64,000 nt of DNA from Stieleria varia (GTDB lineage Bacteria > Planctomycetota > Planctomycetia > Pirellulales > Pirellulaceae): NCBI RefSeq assembly GCF_038443385.1, contig NZ_CP151726.1, forward strand, positions 7,254,001-7,318,000. Reading direction: 5' to 3'. The translations under genes and the position numbers were made by a program. Positions 46,182 through 55,113 of the stretch are shown piece by piece; position 1 is the stretch's first letter; the number at the start of each line of letters is the position of its first letter. A model generated the notes under the pieces. It made no database searches. It was not told the DNA's origin and worked only from the letters and a program-made list of their open reading frames with translations.

Positions 46182-47995
46182 CCGGGCAGTTCGTAGCACG
46201 CCATTTCTTCTGCATTGCGGACCAGCAGTTTTCCGTCGACGATCACGGGGTGGTTCCAGGTCACGCCTTCGAGAGCTTTGATCTCCGCGATCTCTTCGTG
46301 CTTCTCGGGGTCGGCGTTGACCAACAGCACCTTGCCCTTCTCCGTCAATACCAACAACACGCCCATTTCTTTCAGCAGCAGAACCTGTCCGTTGCCGTAG
46401 CGACCTTTCTTCCAATTCTGATCACCGGTTTCCGCATCGATGCTCATGAAGATGTCACCATCGAAACCGTACAGGTGTCCTTCGTAGTAGACACTGTCGT
46501 TGAAATAGGGTTTCAGACGCGATGTCCACCCTTCTGTGGCCGTCCAGTTCCCGTTTTCGAATTGGACATCGATTCGACGAGTTCCGTTTCCGTATCCGGT
46601 TCCCAAGTAGACCGTGTTGTCGACGACCAAAGGTTGCGTGACACGAGCCATGTCGCCGATGTCCCAAGCGTGTTGCCACAGGAGTTCGCCGTTTGCCGGA
46701 TCGAGAGATTGCAGGCCACGATTGCTGGAGATCAACACCTGTTGCACGCCATCGATTTCGGAGAGCTGCGCCGAACTGTAGCCGTGTGTACCGTTGTTGG
46801 CCGTCCAAACGACTTCGCCACTTTCGCGATTCAATGCCACAACGCCTTTTCCGTCACCGCCTCCGGCAAACACAATCACCAGTTCATTGATGACCAGCGG
46901 CGAACTTGCGAATCCCCACATTGGCATCGATGCGCCGAGGTCGTCGATCAAGTGATACTGCCAGAGCGATTGCCCGGTTTTGGCATCCAAGCATTGGACC
47001 AAACCGGCGGCACCGGTCGCATAGATTTTGCCCGAACGATAGGTGGGAGTCGCCCGAGGTCCGATGCCACCCATGGACGCGGTAAAGCGTGCGGAGATTT
47101 CGTTCGTCCAGATCGGCACGCCGTCTTGCAGCCGATATGCCGCAACGACTTCCGTCTGATCCCGCTGCTCTTGCGTCACGATCATCGGTCCGATCACGCA
47201 AAAGGATGACCAACCGGGGCCGACATTGCGCCGCCAGATTTCTTTCGGCGGATCGGCCTGCCAGTCCGTCGCGATTCGAACACTCGTCAAAATTCCGTCT
47301 CGACGCGGACCACGAAACTCAGCCCAATCGCCTTCAGCATGCTCCTCAGGCAGCGTGATTACCGCTTCCGGAGATTCGTCTTGCGACTCCAGTTCCGCCA
47401 AAAACTGTTCCTCCGCCGTCGGTGACCAACGCGTGGCCAAGCCGAAGTGAAATGAGGCGTCTTGGTCCGTTGCACGAAACAGCAACGATGCAAACATGCT
47501 GACGCTGAAACCTATCCATCCGATCCAGCCGCGACGTGGCCAAGCGACACTCGCCGTGACGCTCAGCAATGCGATCAAGACCGTTAACGAGATCGGCAGC
47601 AGATACACCAACACGATGATCGGCATCGATGGATCACTGGCTACGAATGTCAGAATGATGGTGGCGATCGCAAGGAACCAGCCCACGAACCGATGGCTCA
47701 GCGGCAGACGTCGCGAAGCGAACCACCAGATGGAAAGCAGTAGCACTCCAAGAATCGGGCCACCTTGCATCGACACAAAGTGGATCAAAGTCAACGGGAC
47801 GATCTTGCCAGGCACGATCAGCAAACACCACATCAATGCCACCAACACGATCGCCGGAGTCATCCACAAGACGTACTTTGCCGTGCTCGATGCGTTGGTC
47901 GCAGGTTCGCCGTCGGCCGATGGCTCCACAGCGCGATAGGGCTCCATCGTTGGCGAATCTTGGTCGTCGGCTAGGTGGGACGTTTCATCTGGCAT
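46163..47995 (-). CDS. Membrane protein with PQQ-like beta-propeller
   Basis: About 610 residues from ATG at 47995 (MPDETSHLADDQDS; frame open to 48064). Several hydrophobic segments lie between residues about 40 and 175 (YVLWMTPAIVLVALMWCLLI; FVGWFLAIATIILTFVA; ISLTVLIALLSVTASVAW). The remaining 400 residues are a PQQ-like/WD-type propeller: WAEFRGPRRDGI, GLVQCLDAKTGQSLWQYHL, GVVALNRESGEVVWTANNG, LQSLDPANGELLWQHAWD, MSIDAETGDQNWKKG. These repeats also occur in non-enzymatic scaffolds; no cofactor ligands are certain. Its 3' end overlaps the M50 fusion by 19 bases. Confidence 0.87.
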   Translation of the reverse strand: MPDETSHLADDQDSPTMEPYRAVEPSADGEPATNASSTAKYVLWMTPAIVLVALMWCLLIVPGKIVPLTLIHFVSMQGGPILGVLLLSIWWFASRRLPLSHRFVGWFLAIATIILTFVASDPSMPIIVLVYLLPISLTVLIALLSVTASVAWPRRGWIGWIGFSVSMFASLLFRATDQDASFHFGLATRWSPTAEEQFLAELESQDESPEAVITLPEEHAEGDWAEFRGPRRDGILTSVRIATDWQADPPKEIWRRNVGPGWSSFCVIGPMIVTQEQRDQTEVVAAYRLQDGVPIWTNEISARFTASMGGIGPRATPTYRSGKIYATGAAGLVQCLDAKTGQSLWQYHLIDDLGASMPMWGFASSPLVINELVIVFAGGGDGKGVVALNRESGEVVWTANNGTHGYSSAQLSEIDGVQQVLISSNRGLQSLDPANGELLWQHAWDIGDMARVTQPLVVDNTVYLGTGYGNGTRRIDVQFENGNWTATEGWTSRLKPYFNDSVYYEGHLYGFDGDIFMSIDAETGDQNWKKGRYGNGQVLLLKEMGVLLVLTEKGKVLLVNADPEKHEEIAEIKALEGVTWNHPVIVDGKLLVRNAEEMACYELPGYQRVE

Positions 47996-48132
47996 CTTCG
48001 GAGGCTTTCTCTTCCAAGTGGTATGGCAACGAACAACAATCGTGTCAGTGACAAAGCAATGCAAAGCAAAGCAATGTGACTATTCGTCAGTGTTCTGCAT
48101 TATTGGCGATGAGGAAATGGGCTCGCCAAAAA

Positions 48133-49056
48133 TCAGTCCGAACCCTGAGCCCATTGCATCGCATTGAGCTTTGCCAACGCCAAAACCAAGGATTGGGTTC
48201 CGTCTTTGGCGTGCCCTTGCGCGGCAAGTGCCTGATACAGTTGGTGCGCCAGCGCGAGTCCGGGCAAGGCCAGTTGCATCCGAGCGGCTTCCTCCAACGC
48301 GATTCCCATGTCCTTGATGAAATGCTCCACATAGAATCCAGGGGCGTGGTCTCCGGCAACCATGCGGGGTGCCAAGTTCGATAGAGACCAACTGCCCGCG
48401 GCCCCCGACGAAACACTTTGAAGCACCGTGTTGATGTCCAATCCCGCTTTCTGGGCATACAAGAGGCCCTCGCAAATCGCGATCATCCCGCTGGCGATCA
48501 ACGTTTGGTTGACCATCTTGGTGTGTTGGCCCAAGCCAGGTCCACCTTGATGGACGATGGTTTTTCCCATCAATTCAAACAGCGGCCACACTCGCTGCAC
48601 CGCACCGTCCGCGCCACCGATCATGATCGACAATGCCGCGTTGCGAGCCCCCGTGTCGCCACCACTGACAGGCGCGTCGATCGAATCGACCGATTGGGCG
48701 GCAGCCCGCTGGGCGATCTCTTCCGCCAAACTCGGTTGGCTTGTTGTCATGTCCACGACCGTCATGCCGGCTTGAGCACCCGCGAGGACTCCCTGGTCGC
48801 CCAAGATGACTTCCCGCACGTCGCCGGGGAAACCCACGATGGTAAAGACCACGTCACTCTGCTCTGCGACTTCTCGCGGCGAGTTGGCCACGGTTGCACC
48901 CAAGGCGGCGAGTGGTTCCGTTTTGCTAGCAGTTCGATTGTAGACGGTTGCTTGGTAGCCGGCGTTGATCAAGTGTCCGCACATGCTGCGGCCCATCACA
49001 CCGGTCCCGATCCAGCCGATGCGAGTATTGCTAGGATTGATTTCCGAGGGCGTCAT
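48133..49056 (-). CDS. Beta-hydroxyacid (3-hydroxyisobutyrate-type) dehydrogenase
   Basis: 307 residues from ATG at 49056 (ATG at 49065 also possible). NAD(P)-binding motif [19 protein letters not shown]; the substrate loop [17 protein letters not shown]; and the catalytic Lys region [15 protein letters not shown], all standard for 3-hydroxyisobutyrate dehydrogenase / tartronate semialdehyde reductase relatives. It oxidises or reduces a 3-hydroxyacid in the cytoplasm. The specific substrate cannot be told from sequence. It stands alone between palindromic repeats. Confidence 0.92.
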   Translation of the reverse strand: MTPSEINPSNTRIGWIGTGVMGRSMCGHLINAGYQATVYNRTASKTEPLAALGATVANSPREVAEQSDVVFTIVGFPGDVREVILGDQGVLAGAQAGMTVVDMTTSQPSLAEEIAQRAAAQSVDSIDAPVSGGDTGARNAALSIMIGGADGAVQRVWPLFELMGKTIVHQGGPGLGQHTKMVNQTLIASGMIAICEGLLYAQKAGLDINTVLQSVSSGAAGSWSLSNLAPRMVAGDHAPGFYVEHFIKDMGIALEEAARMQLALPGLALAHQLYQALAAQGHAKDGTQSLVLALAKLNAMQWAQGSD

Positions 49057-49081
49057 GATTTTCAAATGAGTGAGAACAAAG

Positions 49082-49140
49082 GTACGTCAGCCTTTCCAGG
49101 CTGACACAAGTATCTAGTACGTCAGCCTTTCCAGGCTGAC
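49082..49140. repeat. Two GTACGTCAGCC-family palindromes
   Basis: Identical 24-base copies at 49082-49105 and 49117-49140, 11 bases apart, each an inverted repeat (GTCAGCC...GGCTGAC). Confidence 0.88.
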
Positions 49141-49311
49141 CGAACCCTATCCCGGATGATTCATAACCCGACGCGTAAGCGAGGGATACTCGGTAAATCC
49201 CTCGCTTACGCGTCTGGTCATGAAAAACAATCTGCATTTCCCAACGATGTCACAACTCATTGTCAAGCATCTGATTGCGTAAAAATCAATCATCCGCATG
49301 AATAATCCGGG

Positions 49312-49444
49312 CTAGTGCATCGTCCAGTCTTAGAACGTGGGTTCGGTAGATGAGCCGTTTTGGCGTTAGCCACGGTTTTCGTGACACAACCGTGGCTATC
49401 GCCAAAACGGCTAACCCCAAAATCAAGACCGGACGATGCACTAG
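49312..49444. mobile_element. 133-bp MITE-like element with 20-bp terminal inverted repeats
   Basis: The left end CTAGTGCATCGTCCAGTCTT (49312-49331) matches the reverse complement of 49425-49444 in 19 of 20 positions. Inside is a 25-bp inverted repeat with one mismatch (49353-49377 and 49388-49412). It encodes nothing. The structure fits a non-autonomous transposable element or a large repeated hairpin. Confidence 0.75.
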
Positions 49445-49449
49445 GCAGT

Positions 49450-49503
49450 GTCAGGCTAGAAAGCCTGACGTACAAGAATCCTGACGTATAAGAATCCTGA
49501 CGT
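49450..49503. repeat. Palindrome followed by two half-repeats
   Basis: A 24-base reverse copy of the GTACGTCAGCC family with a changed loop (49450-49473) is followed by two tandem 15- to 16-base half units (AAGAATCCTGACGTA) ending near 49503. Confidence 0.8.
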
Positions 49504-49594
49504 ACAGGCCAGAGAACTCGTCTTGCGCCGCAAACCCCGCTCCTGGTACCCTCGCGGCGGCGAATGCCCTCCCGATGCCACAGGTTCTGCACGT

Positions 49595-51247
49595 ATGAGC
49601 CTTCACGGCCAATGTCCCCAATGTCAAAAATCTCACCGGCTGACTTCATCAGATCTCGGTCAGGCATTCTGCTGCGCCTGCGGAAAAACGCTCGCTCCAA
49701 CCACCCTGAGCGAAGATTCCGTGATCTCCCTGCAGTGTCAGCGTTGTGGAGCTGACTTCGCTTTCGACCCATCTGGTGCCGGCGAAACGATCACGTGCAA
49801 ATGTCGAAATCGATTAACCGTTCCCAGCGTCGTGCTGAGAGTCGTCGAGTCGACCCCACAAATGGCAGACACCGTCGAAGATGCGGAAAACGAAAACGCC
49901 GCAGCCGAGAGCTCGATCGAGCAGCAAGCCGAGAGCAGTCTTGCGTCTTGGGAACGAATGAGCACATCACGTACGATGGCCACTCCTGGCCGTCCGCTTC
50001 AGGGTTTTGTCGGGCAAGAGTGCCCAACCCACGACGGTTCGCCGCAACCTCAATTCAGTCCGGCGACACTAGAAACCGATAAAAAACAGCGGCGCCATGA
50101 TCAGGCGGAATCCGAACCTGAACGCGATCAAGAGATCGAACAGGAATCGACCGCGGTGCCAGCGGAGCCTGAGCAGCCAGCGGAGCCTGAGCAACCAGTG
50201 GAACCCGAGCAACCAGCGGAGCCCGAGCAACCAGCGGAGCCCATCGTTTACAACGCGTCGGAGAACGAATCGACTTCGACACTACTCGCAGACGATTCGG
50301 AAATGGATTCCGTCGGCGATTCGGTCAGCGAACCGGTCAATAACGAAACTCCAGCAACTCAAATGTTTGCGGTTCAGTGCCCTGGGTGCAAGACACGGTA
50401 CGAAGTTCCCGCGACGGCGCGAGGCGAAGAAGCCGAGTGTGAATGTGGAGCCATCTTCCTGATGGTCGGTGACCTTTCGATCGTCGATGCAGCACTCTCA
50501 GCAGGCTTCAGCGTCCTGGACCCCTTCGCAGCTACAGTCGACCGAAAGAAATCGAGTGGCACGGACATTGCGACGACGCCATTTGTCCCACGTGAACCGT
50601 CCAGACCCGCCGTTGACTCAACCGTTTCCGTTGACAATGGCCTGCGACAAGTCCTTCCGCATGATCCGAAGGCACGACCCCTCAAACGCCCGTTACGCTT
50701 CGTCGCCGGTCTGGCTTGCGCGGCGCTGATTGCATTGACCGTGACGTTGATGCGATCGCCCAAGAATGAATCGGCTTGGGTGACGGGACCGAAATCTGAT
50801 CGAGTCGCGGGTCAGCCACGCATCGCGCTGCCCATTCCGCCCAACGACACACTGCACACCACCGCACCAGCGCAGAAATCCGCTGGGGGGCAGACAGCGC
50901 ACACGCACGCAGATGACATCGTGACACCGATGCTAAAATCGATCGGGCGGCGTGCAATGGATTTGCTGGGGCAGTCGACCGTAACGCGAGATGATTGCTC
51001 AGCGTTCGCCGAATCGATTCGCCCGCTCCAGCAACATCGACAGCAACTCACAAAAGAACATTTCCGTTGGCTTGGAGAGACATGGCGTCAGCTTTCCGAA
51101 AAAGCCACCGATGAGGAGCTCAGAGAGCTTTGCCGCATCAAAGCCAACGCGGCCTTTGAAATGGCCGCGTCTGGAGCAAGCAGTTCATCAACTGCCGATG
51201 AAAACATTGTCACGCGTCAGCAGGACCAGAAGACCAAGAGCCGTTGA
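49595..51247 (+). CDS. Multi-zinc-ribbon membrane protein with EPEQPA repeats
   Basis: About 550 residues from ATG at 49595 (frame open to 49523). Three or four zinc ribbons are visible: CPQCQKSHRLTSSDLGQAFC, LQCQRCGADF with CKCRN, and VQCPGCKTRYEVPATARGEE with CECG. Between them is an acidic linker with tandem EPEQPAEPEQP units (encoded 50160-50245). One transmembrane helix lies near residues 375-390 (FVAGLACAALIALTVTLM), then a Ser/Thr-rich and a helical C-terminal region. No catalytic motif. Such proteins are typical of planctomycetes; their role is unknown. Confidence 0.78.
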   Translation: MSLHGQCPQCQKSHRLTSSDLGQAFCCACGKTLAPTTLSEDSVISLQCQRCGADFAFDPSGAGETITCKCRNRLTVPSVVLRVVESTPQMADTVEDAENENAAAESSIEQQAESSLASWERMSTSRTMATPGRPLQGFVGQECPTHDGSPQPQFSPATLETDKKQRRHDQAESEPERDQEIEQESTAVPAEPEQPAEPEQPVEPEQPAEPEQPAEPIVYNASENESTSTLLADDSEMDSVGDSVSEPVNNETPATQMFAVQCPGCKTRYEVPATARGEEAECECGAIFLMVGDLSIVDAALSAGFSVLDPFAATVDRKKSSGTDIATTPFVPREPSRPAVDSTVSVDNGLRQVLPHDPKARPLKRPLRFVAGLACAALIALTVTLMRSPKNESAWVTGPKSDRVAGQPRIALPIPPNDTLHTTAPAQKSAGGQTAHTHADDIVTPMLKSIGRRAMDLLGQSTVTRDDCSAFAESIRPLQQHRQQLTKEHFRWLGETWRQLSEKATDEELRELCRIKANAAFEMAASGASSSSTADENIVTRQQDQKTKSR

Positions 51248-51290
51248 TCGGCTCTTTGGTCAAACTTCTCGGGCAAGCTATCGCGACGGT

Positions 51291-52304
51291 TTACTCTTCG
51301 CGAACGTCAGCCGTCAAAATCGCTTTGGCAGTGACCGATTGGTCTCCCTTTGTCGTGATCGCTACAGCAACCTTTTGTGGTCCTGATTCACCAGTCGGCG
51401 TGAATGAAGCACGCACGATGTGACGAGTCTTCTCGCCCACGGTCGGTGCAAACTCGACATCCCAGCCTTCGCAAGTGATCGAATCGATCGTGAATGGGCT
51501 GACGCCTTCGATCACCAACATCTTGGAGACGCCTTGGCCAAGTTTCAGGCTACCCAACGCAATCGCTTGCGGCGAGATGCTCAACGGGCTTTCCACTTGA
51601 CCTGAAACCCTGAATGGGACGTCGGGTCGCTTGGTGTCGTTGGTGATCACAACGATCTCATTCTGGAAATACCCGGTGGGAGCGTCTTCACGAACCGTCA
51701 CGGCAATCTCATATTCGCAACGACCTGCCCCACGGCTGACCAAAGTCTTCGATGGCTGCAACCATGGCAGATTGCTACGCACGTCCACGATGTCCCAGTC
51801 ATTTCGTCCCGCGTACAACACACGAGTCTTCGTGGTCGCTGCATCACCTTGATTGATTTTGCCGAAACTGATTTCACCGGGATGGAAAACCATGTCACTG
51901 CGGATGTAACCGTCAACGCGAAGTTGCACTTCGGTAAAGAACGGTTCATCGATCACGACGGTCAACGTCGCTCCTTTCTTGCCGCGAAATGTGCCGGTAT
52001 TGAATCGAGCCAGGATCGAACCTGCTTGCCCTGGTTCGATGTACTCCGTCTGAATGATCGGGGTCGTGCATCCGCAGCTTGCGCGAACTGATTTGAGATG
52101 CAGACGTTGGCTCAGCGGATTGAACACCGTGAAAACGTGCTCGGTCTTTGACGCCACGGCGACCGTACCGAAGTCGTGGTTTCGTTCTGGAAACGCGCTA
52201 TCGGGCCACTGGGCCCGTTGGGCGACAGGAGCTTGGGCAACCGCCGTTCCTGCGAGGCAAGCGATCGTCAACGTCAATAAAATGTTCTTCGTGGCACGGA
52301 ACAT
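51291..52304 (-). CDS. Exported DUF1573 family protein
   Basis: 337 residues. Signal peptide MFRATKNILLTLTIACLAGT. FPERNHDFGTVAVASKTEHV and SVRASCGCTTPIIQTEYIEP are the DUF1573 signature, with the S-C-G-C-T-x-P motif. At least two further immunoglobulin-like repeats follow (HPGEISFGKINQGDAA; SPQAIALGSLKLGQGV). The fold resembles the ASPM/Hydin-type beta sandwich. It should be periplasmic or surface attached; no activity is known. It converges with the zinc-ribbon gene, 43 bases apart. Confidence 0.9.
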   Translation of the reverse strand: MFRATKNILLTLTIACLAGTAVAQAPVAQRAQWPDSAFPERNHDFGTVAVASKTEHVFTVFNPLSQRLHLKSVRASCGCTTPIIQTEYIEPGQAGSILARFNTGTFRGKKGATLTVVIDEPFFTEVQLRVDGYIRSDMVFHPGEISFGKINQGDAATTKTRVLYAGRNDWDIVDVRSNLPWLQPSKTLVSRGAGRCEYEIAVTVREDAPTGYFQNEIVVITNDTKRPDVPFRVSGQVESPLSISPQAIALGSLKLGQGVSKMLVIEGVSPFTIDSITCEGWDVEFAPTVGEKTRHIVRASFTPTGESGPQKVAVAITTKGDQSVTAKAILTADVREE

Positions 52305-52868
52305 TGTGTTCCCCCGTTTGTGCGATTGATATGGTGCTGCGATGGTCGTGCGTGCGTCAATGCCGAGGCCCCCCGCGTGGCGAATTCTTGCTCGCTCAAG
52401 TGGGCCGTCAACTCGATGCTGGAGAAAGGTTAGGTCATAACCAAGTTGTGCAAGGACAATTTACACAAAATCCTGGCATGAGCTTGACTTTTGGCGTCCC
52501 TAGCCGCCGACACCCCAATTTAACGGGTGTCTCCGCCCCTTCTTCCCAAAAGTTAACGCAGTTGAGCGGCAGAACAAGCTAAACCAGCCGATTTGGCGAC
52601 GAATATTGCTTTATCAAGCTCTGCCGGTCAGGAAGGATGGTGGTGATCGCGAATTGTAGGCAATCGGGGCTGGATGGGCGAGTTGGCTACGAGCGTCATT
52701 TCGTTGGCGATCGCTCCGAGAACGAGCGTCAGCATTTCCAAAAAACGAAAAACAAACGGATCAGAACGCTGGTGACTCGCTTGTCGCGAACCCAAATTCT
52801 GGTCTAGACTCTTAGTCAGCAATGGCAAGACCATTGTTGCCCCGCCCAGCGAAACTGGGTGAGGACCA
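52305..52868. other. Gene-free stretch upstream of tRNA-Ser
   Basis: No supported gene or repeat. It should contain the promoters of the DUF1573 gene and of the tRNA gene. Confidence 0.5.
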
Positions 52869-52951
52869 GGAGGATAAGCGAATTGGCAAGCAGACTGATT
52901 CGAAATCAGTTGCCGGGCAACCGGTTGCGGGTTCGAGTCCCGTGTCCTCCG
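52869..52951 (+). tRNA. tRNA-Ser (anticodon CGA)
   Basis: 83 bases. The acceptor stem GGAGGAT pairs with GTCCTCC, discriminator G at 52951. Anticodon stem ACTGA/TCAGT surrounds loop TTCGAAA, giving anticodon CGA (reads UCG). A long variable arm (CCGG-GCAA-CCGG) marks a class II tRNA. The T-arm reads GCGGG-TTCGAGT-CCCGT. CCA is not encoded. A recombinase gene fragment begins at the next base, on the opposite strand. Confidence 0.95.
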
Positions 52952-53465
52952 CTATTTTTGAGAGATGCGATCGAGGGTGTCACCTAAAACGGCACCCTCG
53001 TCGCGCTTCGGCACAGTTACGAACGTATCCAACGCATCCAGCATCTCGCCAAGTTCGGCCGTAGGCTGGGCGGCCCACAATGCATCTCCCGTGCGATCAG
53101 CGTTGATCCCGACGTAGTACTTCAACGTGGTTTCAATCGATTCATGCCGCATCAATTGCTGCAGAACAACCGGCATCACTTTCGGTGCCCAACGAGCCCC
53201 AAAACTGCGTCGAAAGTCGTGAGCGGTCGCATGCTGCTTTGTTCCATCGGCTCGCTTTCGCGCGACGATGACGTTGGCGGCTTTTCCCGCATCGCCGATG
53301 CGTTTATCCATCGTCAACGATGGAAAGGCTGTCTCGACCATTGATGGGCCACTTGAACACCCGTCCATGACGCTTTTTGGGAGGCACCGACCGAAGCATC
53401 GCCACAAAGTCGGGAGCGATCGGAATCATCCGATCCCGCTTCTTCTCGGGTAAGTGGTCGCCCTC
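52952..53465 (-). pseudogene. Decayed tyrosine recombinase (integrase) next to tRNA-Ser
   Basis: The 3' part (to the stop at 52952-52954) reads ATAHDFRRSFGARWAPKVM then LMRHESIETTLKYYVG, the H-x-x-R, H and Tyr nucleophile motifs of tyrosine recombinases. Upstream, the frame changes near 53315: another frame reads RDRMIPIAPDFVAMLRSVPP and KKRHGRVFKWPINGRDSLSI, which fits the preceding part of the same catalytic domain. Further upstream (beyond about 53465) no recombinase sequence is left, so the N-terminal DNA-binding region is missing. It is therefore a truncated, frameshifted integrase that once served an island inserted at this tRNA. Confidence 0.85.
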
Positions 53466-53819
53466 GGCTCATTGTTCCAGACGGAACTCTTGGCAAAGGT
53501 GGAGGGGTCGGTCGACGGTTGATCACTCGATCGGCTGGACTACAGGATTTAGACGATTGCATTGATCGGCCCCACCGCAGCGATTTAGCATTGACTGCTC
53601 GTCGCTGAGGCCGATGCAACTTTGGCATGCCAGGTCAAATCCAAAACCGCTTCGGTGTCATTCGCTGGCTCCAATGCTGCTCCGACGTCGGCTACCTTCC
53701 GCAGAACATTAGCCAAACAGCACGAGGCCGCTTGTCCGCCTCATTTTTTCGCACCGACTTCACTTTCGGTGCCGAAAGTCCGATACTATGGACTGACAAC
53801 GCATTTGAAGGGAATTCCC
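53466..53819. other. Gene-free stretch containing the left 86-base repeat
   Basis: No gene starts here. It holds the left copy of the direct repeat (53611-53696) and the promoter region of the small gene at 53820. An open frame through it is a 5' extension of that gene without coding character. Confidence 0.5.
53611..53696. repeat. Left copy of 86-base imperfect direct repeat
   Basis: By my alignment, 72 of 86 positions match 59105-59190 with no gaps. On the minus strand both copies can be read as ALEPxNDxEAVLDxT, with several changes being silent, so each may be the 3' relic of the same kind of gene. The copies enclose the IetAS-like and HNH genes. Confidence 0.75.
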
Positions 53820-54104
53820 ATGACAGTCGCATTGAATTTCGGTACTGACCAAGTAAACGAGTTGGGTGAGCGGATTCGTCGACGATTGGAGCCAGGCAAA
53901 GGTGAGCGTCCGGGGCGACCAAGTGACCCGTCGTGGACGGTTCAGCGAAAGCTGTCGATGAACGACGAGACGCTGCGAACGCTAGAGTTAATTGCGAAAT
54001 CTGTCAGTACGGATTCGCGAAGGGTCAGTCCCATGCAAGTTGCTGCCATATTAATTGAAGACGCGACGCAGGGATTGCGAAGCGACGTAAATCAGAGAGG
54101 GTGA
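53820..54104 (+). CDS. Small protein, possibly ribbon-helix-helix regulator, upstream of ietA
   Basis: 94 residues from ATG at 53820, with GAAGGG eight bases upstream. WTVQRKLSMNDETLRTLELI followed by RRVSPMQVAAILIEDATQ has a strand-helix-helix pattern like ribbon-helix-helix DNA-binding proteins. That assignment is tentative. The stop lies 7 bases before the ATPase gene, so it forms an operon with the AAA/subtilase pair and may control it. Confidence 0.65.
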   Translation: MTVALNFGTDQVNELGERIRRRLEPGKGERPGRPSDPSWTVQRKLSMNDETLRTLELIAKSVSTDSRRVSPMQVAAILIEDATQGLRSDVNQRG

Positions 54105-54111
54105 AGCCAAG

Positions 54112-55098
54112 ATGGCTACTGCACAACAACTCAAAGCACTGCTGCAAAGCTACAGCGAAGCCGATGGCGAAATGTTCGTCTCGGTGGCTTTGCAAATCGC
54201 TGCACATGAAGCGAAGGCAGGAAAGGGCAGACTCGCAACTGATATCAAGCGGCTTGTCGATGACATTAAGGTTAAGCACAAAGAAGCAAAGGTCGGTGGC
54301 TCGGTTCCGATCACACGGCCTGCGGGTGAACTGGCAGCATTGCTGTCGGCAACCTACCCACGCACAAAACTTTCGGAAATGGTGCTGGCACCGGAACAAC
54401 GAAATTCGCTGGAGTTAGTGCTGCACGAGTACCGGCAACAGTCGAAGTTGAGAGAACACGGATTGTCGGCTCGACGCAAGCTGCTGCTCGTCGGGCCTCC
54501 GGGCGTCGGAAAAACGATGACCTCTTGGGCATTAGCCGGGGAACTGAAGCTTCCCCATTTCACGGTTCAACTGCATTCGCTTATCACAAAGTACATGGGC
54601 GAAACGGCAGCGAAGCTGTTCGCAATTTTCGAATCAATGCGACACACGCGTGGCGTCTACCTATTCGATGAATTCGACGCCATTGGATCGATGCGCGAAG
54701 GCAGTAACGATGTTGGTGAAATCCGTCGCGTACTGAATTCGTTCCTTCAGTTTTTGGAACAGGATGAATCCGATAGCCTGATCATTGCCGCAACCAATCT
54801 CGAAGCCATCCTGGACGATGCGTTGTTTCGACGCTTCGACGATTTCATCAGATACGAATTGCCGCGGGCATCCGAACTGAAGACACTTATCGAAAATCGG
54901 CTAGCCGCGTTCAAACTGCCCAACGACAGCCTGGCCAAGGCATCGAAACTCGCGGAAGGACTGAGCCACGCAGAAGTTTGTCGCGCGTGCGACCAAGCGG
55001 CAAAGATCGCTGTCTTGGCCGATAGACGAACCATTGGAACTGATGAATTGTCACAAGCAATTGAAACCTTGCGAAAACGAAAACAGACTTTGAAATAG
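54112..55098 (+). CDS. ietA: AAA ATPase, IetA-like
   Basis: 328 residues. After a helical N-terminal ~110 residues comes an AAA domain: Walker A LLLVGPPGVGKTMTSWALAG (Lys134), Walker B VYLFDEFDAIG (Asp186, Glu187), sensor 1 LIIAATNLEAILDDALFRRF with the arginine-finger region, and a C-terminal lid. With a subtilase 15 bases downstream it matches the two-gene IetAS arrangement. As I recall, IetA was first described as the ATPase antitoxin of a Ti-plasmid stability system and the pair was later reported among anti-phage systems. It probably restrains or activates the protease. Confidence 0.85.
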   Translation: MATAQQLKALLQSYSEADGEMFVSVALQIAAHEAKAGKGRLATDIKRLVDDIKVKHKEAKVGGSVPITRPAGELAALLSATYPRTKLSEMVLAPEQRNSLELVLHEYRQQSKLREHGLSARRKLLLVGPPGVGKTMTSWALAGELKLPHFTVQLHSLITKYMGETAAKLFAIFESMRHTRGVYLFDEFDAIGSMREGSNDVGEIRRVLNSFLQFLEQDESDSLIIAATNLEAILDDALFRRFDDFIRYELPRASELKTLIENRLAAFKLPNDSLAKASKLAEGLSHAEVCRACDQAAKIAVLADRRTIGTDELSQAIETLRKRKQTLK

Positions 55099-55113
55099 GC
55101 GAAACAAGCGTCA

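Larger units (their letters stand above)
49066..49594. other. Repeat-filled gene-free stretch
   Basis: No gene. It holds two repeats at 49082-49140, a 133-bp MITE-like element at 49312-49444, and further palindromes at 49450-49503. The zinc-ribbon gene begins at 49595, so its promoter lies within or beside these repeats. Confidence 0.6.
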
